Source: Bradyrhizobium japonicum USDA 6 | GTDB lineage: Bacteria; Pseudomonadota; Alphaproteobacteria; Rhizobiales; Xanthobacteraceae | Reading direction: 5' to 3' | DNA: 64,000 nucleotides | NCBI RefSeq assembly: GCF_000284375.1 | Contig: NC_017249.1 | Span: 8,239,001 to 8,303,000, forward strand | Part shown: piece by piece, positions 54,879 to 63,163 of the stretch | How the letters are laid out: each line of letters starts with the position of its first letter | Position numbering within the stretch: the first letter of the stretch is position 1 | The notes under the pieces: generated by a model | The model's input: only the letters and a program-made list of their open reading frames with translations | Database searches by the model: none | What the model was told of the DNA's origin: nothing | Made by a program: the position numbers and the translations under genes

Positions 54879-55996
54879 GTACCCGGAATCAGAGCTGAGT
54901 GATACGGCGGCCTTTGAAACGGCGTTGACGGACCTTTTTCTTGGTCCAGACGAAGGGCTCGGCTCTGTCGTTGTATGCGTTGACGTAGGCATCGATGTGT
55001 TCCTGAAGCTGCTTGAGGCTCGTGAAGGAGGTGCCGCTGAGCGACTGCCCCTGCAAGATGGAAAACCATACTTCGACCTGATTGAGCCATGGCGCACTTG
55101 TCGGCGTGAAATGAAATTGCACGTTGGGGTGGGCCTTGAGCCAGTCCTCGTTCTTTTTATGGGTGTTGAGGTTGTCGAGGATGACGTGAAGCTTGCGGTT
55201 CGGAAAAGCCGCGGTGACGCTGTTCATGAAATCGAGAAACTCGACGCGGCGCCGGCGTTTTGAATGGGTCGCGATGATCTTTCCGGTGGCGACTTCGAGC
55301 GCCGCAAACAATGTTGTGGTGCCATGCCGCTTGTAATCGTGGCTTTGGCCGGTCAAGGCGCGGCCATTGGGCAACTTCAGATAACCCTGCGCTCGCTCCA
55401 AAGCCTGGATCGAGGGCTTCTCGTCCACGCACAGCACAATGGCCTTCGCCGGCGGCGCGACATAGAGGCCGACAACATCGGCGGCTTTGGCCGTAAAGTT
55501 CGGGTCGTTGCTCTCGCACCAGGACTTGCGAGCCACCAGGTCAATCTTGTGGCTGCGCAGGAACCGCCAGACATATTGGACATCGACATCGCCCAGCGCC
55601 TCGGCCAGCAGGGGGCCGGTCCAGCGCGCAAACCCTTGCGGTGGCGGCTTATCCAGCAGCTTCAGAATCCGCTTGTCGGTCGTCTTCGTATAGATCGGCT
55701 GCTTGCCAGGCCGCGGCTTGTCTTGCAGCCCTTCAAGGCCATGGTCGGCATAGCGATGCCGCCAAAGGCTGACAATCCGCGGCTGGACCCCAACTTCCTT
55801 GGCGATCGACCGGGTGCTGCGCCCATCCGCCGCCAACAGAACTATCCGCGCCCGCTTCAAATCGCGCTGCAACGTCACCGGTGAGCGACAGCACGCCTCA
55901 AGCACCTTGCGATCTTTCCTCGAAAGGTGGACTTCTCTTGCTTCGGGTATCATCCCGACCTTGAATCACGACTCACGTTCCAAGAAAAGTGGGTAC
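54879..55996 (-). mobile_element. IS630-family insertion sequence, copy 2
   Basis: 1118 bp from GTACCC to GGGTAC with TA on both sides. Same orientation and nearly identical to 38252-39369. It separates the rhcC1/small effector block from nopE. Confidence 0.93.
54889..55953 (-). CDS. IS630-family transposase (copy 2)
   Basis: 354 residues, same architecture as copy 1. Two amino-acid differences: Ala for Thr in VTAAFPNRK, and Pro for Ser in the catalytic-region motif, giving SAPWLNQVE instead of SASWLNQVE. The Pro change lies next to the catalytic Glu and could impair activity. Confidence 0.92.
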   Translation of the reverse strand: MIPEAREVHLSRKDRKVLEACCRSPVTLQRDLKRARIVLLAADGRSTRSIAKEVGVQPRIVSLWRHRYADHGLEGLQDKPRPGKQPIYTKTTDKRILKLLDKPPPQGFARWTGPLLAEALGDVDVQYVWRFLRSHKIDLVARKSWCESNDPNFTAKAADVVGLYVAPPAKAIVLCVDEKPSIQALERAQGYLKLPNGRALTGQSHDYKRHGTTTLFAALEVATGKIIATHSKRRRRVEFLDFMNSVTAAFPNRKLHVILDNLNTHKKNEDWLKAHPNVQFHFTPTSAPWLNQVEVWFSILQGQSLSGTSFTSLKQLQEHIDAYVNAYNDRAEPFVWTKKKVRQRRFKGRRITQL

Positions 55997-56107
55997 TAGT
56001 ATCTTCATCTCCTCACTGAACACGAAAAGCGGGCGCTAGCGCCCACTTCAGTGACTTATCCCATAAGCTGGAACCGCTTCGCAGTACCAGCCAGACCTCA
56101 GGCCAAC

Positions 56108-57562
56108 TCAAGCATCGGACGTTGTGCCTGGATTCTCATTGCTGTCGATGATTTCCTGGTTCACCTGGCGTCCAGACCGGTCAACCCAGCCCGAGCCTGG
56201 TTGTTCATAAATCGTCTGGGCTCCGTCCGAAGTCAATTGATCAAGCGTACGGCCCGCATTCGACTGCGTCACCTTGAGATTGTTCTTACCGTCAAAGCGG
56301 TCTCCAAGCCCTTCGACGACCATGGCATTGTCGCCGTTAGTAATGGTCAGCTTCGAGGCCATCGTTTTGCCCTTGCCGATATCAACGGTGTCGACAGTAA
56401 TCTTCGTGCCGTCGTCGAGCTGGAAAGTCATGTTCTTCTTGAAGTCAAAGTCGACCTTGCCGTCACCGTCGGCATCGACGTGGGGATCGCCTTTAATCGA
56501 GGTGATCTTGCCTGTTTGACTGTTACGAATGAGCACTGTTCCGTCATTTTCGTCGACCAAGATCGAATACTTATCACCAAGCTTGATCTCAGCCTTGCCG
56601 TCCCTGACCTCATGTGACCACACTGGCGCCGGCTGAGAAGACTGCGTGGGCACCTGGGCAGCCGCAACAGGCACCATCGCAAGAGGCGGCGGCGGAGGAG
56701 GAACGAAGAAGACGGGCGCCGTAGAGGTGGGCGCTCCGCTTGCATACTGGTAGTTGCCCGGCCCACGCCCTTGCTCGCCGTCGTCGATACTCGCCTGATT
56801 CACGGCGCGTCCGGCGCCATCGACCCATCCCTGTCCACTCTCATGGATCGTTTGGGCACCATCAGACGTCAACTCGTCAAGGGTCATCCCAGCGTTGGAC
56901 TGCGTCACCCTCAGATTGTTTTTGCCATCCTTGTCGTCGCCGAGCCCCTCGACAACGATCGCGTTGTGGCCGTTCGTAATCGTAAGCTTTGAAGAGATGG
57001 CCTGGCCATTGCCGTAGTCGACATTATTCACAGTAATCTTCGTGCCGTCGTCGAGCTGAAACGTCATATCCTTCTTGAAATCGAAGTCATCCTTGCCGTC
57101 TCCGTCGGCATCAACGTGCGGGTCGCCATGAATGACCGTGACATGGCCGGTCTGGTTGTTGCGGACTGTCCACGTGCCATCCTTCTCATTGGCCGTAATC
57201 GTATACTTGTCCCCAAGGTTGATCGTGGCCTTGCCATCCTTGACCTCATGCGTCCACACCGGATCCACAGCAGGCTCGGCATTCTGATTCAGCTGGCTCA
57301 TCAGCATGGTGGAAGGAGGAGGCGCCATCATGTACGCCTGCGTCGTAACGACGGCTGGCGCCACGACGACCGGAACGACACTCCCAACGGCCGTACCGAC
57401 GAGGGCTGGTGAGGCTACCGGCAAGTACTGGTAGCTCGCCGGGGCATATTGCCCCAACATGGCGTTGAAGGTGGGAGTGACAACAGCGCCCTCCGGCGCC
57501 ACTCCGTTCATCGAGTCGGGCGCACCCACCACTGGCAGGCCGGCCACGGGAAGATACTGCAT
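56108..57562 (-). CDS. nopE: NopE-type secreted effector with two DUF1521 self-cleaving domains
   Basis: 484 residues. An N-terminal Pro/Ala/Val-rich region (repeated QYLPVA) carries the secretion signal. Two homologous DUF1521 (metal-ion-inducible autocleavage) domains follow, at about 103-262 and 314-475. Each has the cleavage motif GDPH (146-149 and 358-361) followed by an acidic calcium-binding-like DADGDGK. In Bradyrhizobium NopE1/NopE2, calcium triggers cleavage between Asp and Pro of GD'PH in the host. A Pro-rich linker (PPPPPPLAMVP) separates the domains. ACAGGAG precedes the ATG, and a tts box lies about 218 bases upstream. Both domains look intact. Confidence 0.93.
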   Translation of the reverse strand: MQYLPVAGLPVVGAPDSMNGVAPEGAVVTPTFNAMLGQYAPASYQYLPVASPALVGTAVGSVVPVVVAPAVVTTQAYMMAPPPSTMLMSQLNQNAEPAVDPVWTHEVKDGKATINLGDKYTITANEKDGTWTVRNNQTGHVTVIHGDPHVDADGDGKDDFDFKKDMTFQLDDGTKITVNNVDYGNGQAISSKLTITNGHNAIVVEGLGDDKDGKNNLRVTQSNAGMTLDELTSDGAQTIHESGQGWVDGAGRAVNQASIDDGEQGRGPGNYQYASGAPTSTAPVFFVPPPPPPLAMVPVAAAQVPTQSSQPAPVWSHEVRDGKAEIKLGDKYSILVDENDGTVLIRNSQTGKITSIKGDPHVDADGDGKVDFDFKKNMTFQLDDGTKITVDTVDIGKGKTMASKLTITNGDNAMVVEGLGDRFDGKNNLKVTQSNAGRTLDQLTSDGAQTIYEQPGSGWVDRSGRQVNQEIIDSNENPGTTSDA

Positions 57563-57779
57563 TTAGTTCACTCCTGTTGCATAGACGACATCTGTAAAAC
57601 TGTGAGCGTTACGCGCATAGTCACCCAAGATCCGCCGCTTCAGATCTGCATGAGAGCGCCTGATCAGCTCATCCGAACGAACGACTAATTCCCTTGCCAG
57701 AACCGGCAGCCTATGGAGATCCTCTCTCGCCCCATCACCGTAACCGCACGAGCACATCACGCGCATTCAACTCACAGAT

Positions 57780-57811
57780 ACGGTAGCCCGAACACCTGTC
57801 GAAAAGCTGAC
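57780..57811 (-). promoter_or_regulatory. tts box of nopE
   Basis: On the minus strand from 57811: GTCAGCTTTTCGACAGGT, then GTTCGGGCTACCG. First half-site and core are perfect, second half-site AGG instead of AGC. Confidence 0.85.
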
Positions 57812-58378
57812 GATGATCAGCGAGCCAAGCCGCACGCACTTTGGCATCGATCGGATGTCCGAAACGCATCCTTCGCTGAACGTATCGCAAGATTTAATAT
57901 TCCCTCCTGGCAAGATTCGTCTGGTACCAGCGGTGCTCCCATGTCTTCAGGCAAATGACACGACGTTGCCGGTTATCAGCCAATCATCTCATCCTCACCG
58001 CAATCAGCGCTCCCGCCGGAACTGCACATCATCTGCGAGGAGCGATCAACAGCTTGAACTCTCGCTGCATTTTCCCAAACATCAAGACTTCGCGAAAGGT
58101 GAGCTTTCGCAAGCCGCCATCTTAGCCAAACGGGACAAGCGAGGGCTGAGATCCGCACGGCTCGATGACCTTATCCCGCTTCCGTGCTCCACCCTGCAAG
58201 CCACGCGCCTGCGAAGGTTCCGCCAAGTCAAATCATTCCTGAACGCGCAGCTAAGCACGGCTCAACTCGCCTTCATCCAAGCCGGCTATAGGGCGCCGCT
58301 GGGAGCGACAGGGCGATCCGATGATTGCGAGCAGATGCAAGCCTGCCGCAAAATATCACTCGCCTCAACGTGAGGCTC
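57812..58378. other. Divergent intergenic region between nopE and nopC
   Basis: A plus frame (57813-58373) is open for 186 codons but has no motif, no ribosome binding site and ends at the next tts box; I regard it as non-coding or decayed. Confidence 0.4.
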
Positions 58379-58410
58379 GTCAGCTTTTCGAAAGCTAGCG
58401 CCCCTAGCAT
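58379..58410 (+). promoter_or_regulatory. tts box of the nopC-nopA-rhcV operon
   Basis: GTCAGCTTTTCGAAAGCT, then AGCGCCCCTAGCAT. The best match in the window. 60 bases before nopC. Confidence 0.93.
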
Positions 58411-58470
58411 GAGGCCGCTGAAGCTAGGCGAACAGTCGTCTGCGCAACAAGACGAACATAGGAGAACGCA

Positions 58471-58779
58471 ATGATCGGAGAAATGATTGGAAGCGCCGCC
58501 GGCGGTTACCTAGGCGGCCCGGCCGGAGCGGCAATTGGTTCGGCACTGGGCGGGACCGTGGACAAGGTCTTTGACAAGGTGGTCCACACCTTGGTGCCCG
58601 ACGAGGGTCACCATGATAAGGCCGAAGACCACAAAGACGCCGGCGAAAAGACCGAGGTGCAATCCAAGCACGAGACTGCCTGCAAGAGCCCGGAGCTGAA
58701 CCTCGGGCTCAGCACGCTCGGCGGTACGCCCATGTTCCTTTCCATTCCTGCGATCGTCTCGCCGGCCCGCACCTCGTAA
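58471..58779 (+). CDS. nopC: NopC-like small secreted protein
   Basis: 102 residues. N-terminal glycine-zipper-like segment (MIGSAAGGYLGGPAGAAIG) and a charged middle (HHDKAEDHKDAGEKTEV). No cleavable signal peptide. First gene of the plus-strand tts operon, immediately before nopA, the place of nopC in other rhizobia; NopC is a T3SS-secreted protein needed for or delivered by the pilus. AGGAG ribosome binding site. Name assigned mainly by position and size. Confidence 0.7.
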   Translation: MIGEMIGSAAGGYLGGPAGAAIGSALGGTVDKVFDKVVHTLVPDEGHHDKAEDHKDAGEKTEVQSKHETACKSPELNLGLSTLGGTPMFLSIPAIVSPARTS

Positions 58780-58821
58780 CAAATCAGAACCAGCGTTATC
58801 CCAAAAGAAAGGCAAATAGAC

Positions 58822-59013
58822 ATGGCGGTTGACAATGTTGGCGGAAATGGCGGCGCTGCTGGTGCCCAGCAGACCGGCGATAGCGGCTTCCAGAACCAGA
58901 TGGCTGAATTCGAGCGTGTGAGCCAGAAGGTTCAGGCCCAGGCCGTGGCAATGCGCAGAATTACGACCGAACTCTCGTCCGAGAAGAAGGTCGCCGACGA
59001 GCGCGTCCAGTAA
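58822..59013 (+). CDS. nopA: NopA, T3SS pilus/needle subunit
   Basis: 63 residues, the size of needle proteins: a Gly/Ala/Gln-rich start (NVGGNGGAAGAQQTGD) then one helical hairpin (FQNQMAEFERVSQKVQAQAV, RRITTELSSEK). NopA is the main component of rhizobial T3SS surface filaments. It follows nopC by 42 bases with a GAAAGG ribosome binding site, and is followed by a strong hairpin that may stabilise its mRNA or reduce readthrough into sctD. Confidence 0.85.
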   Translation: MAVDNVGGNGGAAGAQQTGDSGFQNQMAEFERVSQKVQAQAVAMRRITTELSSEKKVADERVQ

Positions 59014-59081
59014 TTCTGCAAGACGGGTGGCTCACCGCAGTTGCTACCGTCGCCGCGCTGTGAATGACGAAGTCTGGATGA

Positions 59082-59104
59082 GCCGTACGGCACCGCCGTA
59101 CGGC
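59082..59104 (+). terminator. Hairpin between nopA and sctD (attenuator or mRNA stabiliser)
   Basis: GCCGTACGG-CACCG-CCGTACGGC forms a perfect 9-bp stem with a 5-base loop, followed by TTCTCTCGTT. There is no long T run, so partial termination or 3'-end protection of the nopC-nopA message is more likely than full termination. Confidence 0.7.
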
Positions 59105-59129
59105 TTCTCTCGTTATTCGGGGGATTATC

Positions 59130-59139
59130 GTGAACGACT
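59130..59139 (+). promoter_or_regulatory. GTG start and GGGGG ribosome binding site of sctD
   Basis: The only suitable start of sctD is GTG at 59130, preceded by CGGGGGATTATC. Use of GTG after the hairpin may lower sctD translation relative to nopA. Confidence 0.6.
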
Positions 59140-60023
59140 CTGTTTCGCTTGAGTTCGAGGTGCTTTCGGGGGTCTATACCGGGCTCAAAGGAAAGACGGC
59201 GGGCGGCGAGAGCATTGTGGGCAGCGGCCTCGATGCGGACATGATCTTCGTTGAACAAGGGCTCGAACCGCATCATCTTCGCGTCATCCCGCAGCGCGAT
59301 TCGATCGAGCTCGAAGCGCTCGCTGCCAGAATCAGCATTGACCGTCACGCTAGCATTGCAACAGGTGAGCGCGTCAGAGTGCCGCTTCCCGCGATCATTC
59401 ATGCCGGCGCGATGTCCATCCGCTGGTCGGCAGAGGATTTCCAACCAATTGCTTCGAGCAAGCGATCTCGCCGCTCGATCGTGGCACTCAGCCTGATCTT
59501 GCTCAGCTCTGTCGCGATCGGCACCGTCTCAATCATCTTTGCCCCCGGCGATAGGGCGGTGGCGCCAAGCACCGGATCATCGCACGCGGTCGAAATTGCC
59601 GCTAAACCAACCGTCGATCATTTTGACGCGAGAGCTGCTGATGAAATGGCCGCATCACTGCGCCAACAGATCGAACGAGAGGGCCTTCCTGACGTCAAGA
59701 TCGGGCACGGGCCCGGCGTCGTGACCGCGGAAGGGACGATTGCGCCGGACCTCGTCGCAAAATGGAAAGAAATCCAGCAATGGTTCGATCGTCAAAGCAA
59801 TGGTACCCCGACCCTTGTGAACGCTGTCGCGGTGAAAGAGGAAAAGATGCCGTCTTCGATTGCTGTCCAAGCCGTCTGGCGCGGAAGCGAACCTTATCTG
59901 CTTATTGCCGGGCAGAAGTATTTCGTCGGCGCGCTCTTAAGTAATGGATGGACCGTTGATCGAATCGAGGATGGACGAGTTCTGCTCAGCCGCAACGGCC
60001 GATCTGCCGCTTTGCCCTATTAA
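59130..60023 (+). CDS. sctD: SctD-type inner-membrane ring protein (y4yQ)
   Basis: 297 residues: cytoplasmic FHA-like domain (about 5-105, VLSGVYTGLKGKTAGGESIVGSG), one membrane helix (about 113-135, IVALSLILLSSVAIGTVSIIF), and a periplasmic part with a BON-type domain (LPDVKIGHGPGVVTAEGTIAPDL) and a C-terminal YLLIAGQKYFVGALL. This is the architecture of SctD (YscD/PrgH), the outer part of the inner ring around RhcJ. It is shorter than YscD (one or two fewer periplasmic domains), as usual in rhizobia. GTG start. Confidence 0.88.
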   Translation: MNDSVSLEFEVLSGVYTGLKGKTAGGESIVGSGLDADMIFVEQGLEPHHLRVIPQRDSIELEALAARISIDRHASIATGERVRVPLPAIIHAGAMSIRWSAEDFQPIASSKRSRRSIVALSLILLSSVAIGTVSIIFAPGDRAVAPSTGSSHAVEIAAKPTVDHFDARAADEMAASLRQQIEREGLPDVKIGHGPGVVTAEGTIAPDLVAKWKEIQQWFDRQSNGTPTLVNAVAVKEEKMPSSIAVQAVWRGSEPYLLIAGQKYFVGALLSNGWTVDRIEDGRVLLSRNGRSAALPY

Positions 60024-60056
60024 GGTCTCTACCCTGCAAAAGAGAAGGAGAAGGCT

Positions 60057-60593
60057 ATGGCTAGGCTGCCTCAGAACTCCGTAGGGCCCGGCAACTCATC
60101 GCAGGGGTTAGATGCGGGCCAGCACGCACCAGTCATCGGCTCGCCTCCTTCGCGAGGTGATAAGCTCGAAGTCGGAGGCGCCCATGCGGATAGCGGCACG
60201 AAGCGGGCGTCGTGGCAGGATGCGGCTTCGTATGATCTGCCAATTGATGGCGCGAGCGAAGCGGCGCTCGGGGTCGATTCCGTCGGCGCCATCTCACGCG
60301 TCACTTTATTCGAAAGCGAAGCAGGAGCGAATGAGGTAGATGCACGCGCGAGATTGGCTTCGCTTTATGGTCCCAATCTGTCCCGCGGACTACTCTCCTT
60401 CGTAGTTCCGCGCCTTCGTCATCCCGACGTACTGCGCGCTGACAAGCATGGTGTTCTTCTGGAACGCTTGACGCGAACATTGGAGGCGACGCCGGAAGAC
60501 AAGACGGCGCGAGAGTGCTTGGCAATCCTGCAGCAGGAGCTGCAGCGGTTACTAATGCTCCGACAAAACCAAAACAGCTTAATCAAGGGTTAG
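60057..60593 (+). CDS. SctX-like export-gate partner (tentative)
   Basis: 178 residues; the first 90 are disordered, and the C-terminal 85 are helical (LASLYGPNLSRGLL, LRADKHGVLLERLTRTLEA, CLAILQQELQRLLML). By length of the folded part, the LY motif followed by spaced Leu helices, and its place directly before a YscY-like gene and sctV, it parallels Yersinia yscX-yscY-lcrD. YscX is an early secreted protein that, with YscY, binds the SctV export gate. This is inference; similarity is weak. AAGGAGAAGG ribosome binding site. It ends 2 bases before the next ATG. Confidence 0.55.
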   Translation: MARLPQNSVGPGNSSQGLDAGQHAPVIGSPPSRGDKLEVGGAHADSGTKRASWQDAASYDLPIDGASEAALGVDSVGAISRVTLFESEAGANEVDARARLASLYGPNLSRGLLSFVVPRLRHPDVLRADKHGVLLERLTRTLEATPEDKTARECLAILQQELQRLLMLRQNQNSLIKG

Positions 60594-60595
60594 CC

Positions 60596-61024
60596 ATGGC
60601 CGATCCTGATGGATTGCATCGCGTCGCCGTTCCCCTGGCTCCAGGAGTCTCAAAATCCGGCGATATTCCGTCGATCTCCGGGCCAGAGCGCGACCTGCTT
60701 TGCGCACTCTCATATGTCCATCTCGCGTGCGGGCAGAGCGCACACAGCCTGGCTCTGTTGCGAATTGCAGCTCGCGAGCATTCCAACGACGTCGGTCTAC
60801 TCCGCATTCTAGCCTACACGCTCATCGCCGAGGGCCTCGGCGAGGAAGCACTCCATGTGCTGGACCGGCTGGACGCACTTGATACGCAACCCTCTTCTCG
60901 CATACCGATGACGCTGTTGCGCAGTCACGCGCTACGGCACGCTGGCCGCATGGCCGAGGCTCGCGAGGTCTTCCAGACCTATGTGTCATTGCGCGCGAGT
61001 ACAGCCCTCATCCGAAAGCAATAG
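60596..61024 (+). CDS. SctY-like TPR chaperone (tentative)
   Basis: 142 residues: about 25 disordered residues, then three tetratricopeptide-like helical pairs (ERDLLCALSYVHLACGQSAHS; GLLRILAYTLIAEGLGEEAL; LLRSHALRHAGRMAEAREVF). The folded part has the length of YscY (about 114 residues) and the same ...LQCG.... and final ARxxF/Y..YL pattern. YscY is the YscX chaperone and an SctV partner. The start ATG 60596 overlaps the end region of the upstream gene; 9 bases separate its stop from rhcV. Confidence 0.6.
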   Translation: MADPDGLHRVAVPLAPGVSKSGDIPSISGPERDLLCALSYVHLACGQSAHSLALLRIAAREHSNDVGLLRILAYTLIAEGLGEEALHVLDRLDALDTQPSSRIPMTLLRSHALRHAGRMAEAREVFQTYVSLRASTALIRKQ

Positions 61025-61033
61025 GGATCTATC

Positions 61034-63133
61034 ATGGCCAACACCTTGCGCGGCTTTGTCGTGCGCGCTCCGGCCCACCCGGATTTCATGGTTGCCTTGA
61101 TGCTGCTTCTAGCGATCGGCATGATGATCATGCCAATCCCAATCATCGTGATCGACATGCTGATCGGCTTCAATCTTGGCTTTGCCATATTGCTGCTGAT
61201 GGTTGCCCTCTATCTCAGCACACCGCTTGATTTCTCGTCCTTGCCGGGCGTCATCCTGATCTCCACCGTATTTCGGCTGGCGCTGACGATTGCAACAACA
61301 CGGCTGATCCTCGCCGAAGGCGACGCGGGCAGCATCATTCACACCTTCGGCGACTTCGTCATTTCAGGGAATATTGCGGTCGGAATTGTCATATTCTTGA
61401 TCGTGACCATGGTCCAATTCATGGTTCTTGCCAAGGGTGCCGAACGCGTCGCAGAGGTGTCTGCGCGCTTCACGCTTGACGCGCTACCAGGCAAGCAGAT
61501 GGCGATCGATGCGGAGCTACGCAACAGCCACATCGATCAACACGAAGCACGCCGCCGACGTGCCGCCTTGGAACAAGAGAGTCAGCTTCATGGCGCTATG
61601 GATGGTGCCATGAAGTTCGTTAAGGGAGACGCGATCGCCGGGCTGATCGTGATCTGCATCAATATGCTTGGCGGAATAAGCATCGGCCTGCTCTCCAAGG
61701 GCATGTCGCTCGATGAAGCGCTGCATCAATATACTCTTTTGACGATTGGTGATGCGCTCATTTCGCAGATTCCGGCGCTGCTGCTGTCAATTACCGCCGC
61801 GACCATTGTCACGCGCGTCAACGGACCCTCCAAACTCAGACTCGGCGCCGATATCGTTCACCAACTTACCGCAAGTACGGAGGCACTTAGGCTAGCCGCT
61901 TGCGTCTTGGTATTCATGGGGCTCGTTCCTGGCTTTCCTTTGCCCCCGTTTGCCGTGCTGGCCGTCCTGTTCGCTGCCGCAAGCTACGTCAAGGTCGGCC
62001 CCAAAGACGACAAGCCTGCCGCCAAAATAGGAGCTAGCGCCGCGGCATCGGCGCCGGTTCCTGCAGCGGTCCAAAAGCAGGCCGCACATGCGGAAGCGCT
62101 TCCGATCGCGTTGTTCCTTGCACCAAACCTGACGGATTCGATCGACAAAGACGAGCTGGAAGAGAGCATTTCGCGTGTTTCAAGGCTCGTGTCGGCGGAC
62201 CTTGGCATCACCATTCCGCGGATCCCTGCCCAGATTGGCGACAGCTTGTCCTCGTCGCAGTTCAGGGTCGATGTCGATAGTGTGCCAGTTGAGCGTGATG
62301 TGATCAATCCCGGGCACTTGGCACTCAACGACGATGTCGCGAACATCGAATTGAGCGGCATCCCTTTTCAACAAGACCCTGAAACGAATCGGGTCTGGAT
62401 CGAAGAACGGCATGCAGCGGCTCTCAAGGCCGCCGGAATCGGATATCATCGGCTAAGCGAAGTTCTTGCCTTACGTCTCCATTCCACATTGACGCGCTTT
62501 GCACAGCGCCTGGTCGGTATTCAGGAAACCCGCCAATTGCTCGCTCGGATGGAGCAGGAATACCCTGATCTGGTGAAGGAGGTACTGCGTACGGCCACCG
62601 TCCCTCGGATCGCCGAGGTCCTGCGCCGCTTGCTCGATGAAGGCATTCCAATCCGCAATACCCGCTTGCTTCTGGAGGCATTGGCAGAATGGAGCGAGCG
62701 CGAGCAAAACGCCGTCCTGCTCACCGAGTATGTTCGTGCTACCTTAAAACGCCAAATCTGCTTCCGGTATGCTAATGCCCATCGCGTCGTGGTCGCCTTT
62801 ATCATCGAGCGTGAGAGCGAGGAAATCATCCGCGGCGCAGTACGGGAAACGGCCGTAGGCCCATATCTCGTCTTGGATGAATGGCAGAGCGAAAAGCTGC
62901 TTGCACAATTTCGTCAGATTCATGCGACCATCGCGCAAAGTAAGAGCCAGCCTGTCGTCCTCGGTTCGATGGATATCCGGCGTTTCGTGCGCGGTTTTCT
63001 CACGCGCAACGGAATCGACTTGCCTGTTCTGTCCTATCAAGATCTCGCCGCGGACTTCACGGTCCGGCCGATCGGATCCGTCAAGCTTCCAAAGGCGCCT
63101 TCCTCAGGAGGGCTCCTAACAGCTGCAAGCTAA
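61034..63133 (+). CDS. rhcV: RhcV, export-gate protein (SctV)
   Basis: 699 residues. N-terminal half with seven to eight membrane helices, the family signature around STPLDFSSLPGVILISTVFRLALTIATTRLIL, and the FHIPEP-type cytoplasmic loop (RFTLDALPGKQMAIDAEL). The C-terminal cytoplasmic domain (about 350-690, DLGITIPRIPAQIGDSLSSSQF; NVILLTEY-type ring interface) forms the nonameric ring that receives chaperone-effector complexes. Full length. The last gate component needed to complete RhcRSTU of the minus operon. Confidence 0.96.
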   Translation: MANTLRGFVVRAPAHPDFMVALMLLLAIGMMIMPIPIIVIDMLIGFNLGFAILLLMVALYLSTPLDFSSLPGVILISTVFRLALTIATTRLILAEGDAGSIIHTFGDFVISGNIAVGIVIFLIVTMVQFMVLAKGAERVAEVSARFTLDALPGKQMAIDAELRNSHIDQHEARRRRAALEQESQLHGAMDGAMKFVKGDAIAGLIVICINMLGGISIGLLSKGMSLDEALHQYTLLTIGDALISQIPALLLSITAATIVTRVNGPSKLRLGADIVHQLTASTEALRLAACVLVFMGLVPGFPLPPFAVLAVLFAAASYVKVGPKDDKPAAKIGASAAASAPVPAAVQKQAAHAEALPIALFLAPNLTDSIDKDELEESISRVSRLVSADLGITIPRIPAQIGDSLSSSQFRVDVDSVPVERDVINPGHLALNDDVANIELSGIPFQQDPETNRVWIEERHAAALKAAGIGYHRLSEVLALRLHSTLTRFAQRLVGIQETRQLLARMEQEYPDLVKEVLRTATVPRIAEVLRRLLDEGIPIRNTRLLLEALAEWSEREQNAVLLTEYVRATLKRQICFRYANAHRVVVAFIIERESEEIIRGAVRETAVGPYLVLDEWQSEKLLAQFRQIHATIAQSKSQPVVLGSMDIRRFVRGFLTRNGIDLPVLSYQDLAADFTVRPIGSVKLPKAPSSGGLLTAAS

Positions 63134-63163
63134 GAGTGCGCAGCACTACCTTGTGAGTAGCCG

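Noticed and set aside
57813..58373. 186-codon plus-strand ORF between nopE and nopC
   Set aside because: No ribosome binding site or motif; lies in a promoter region with tts boxes at both ends.
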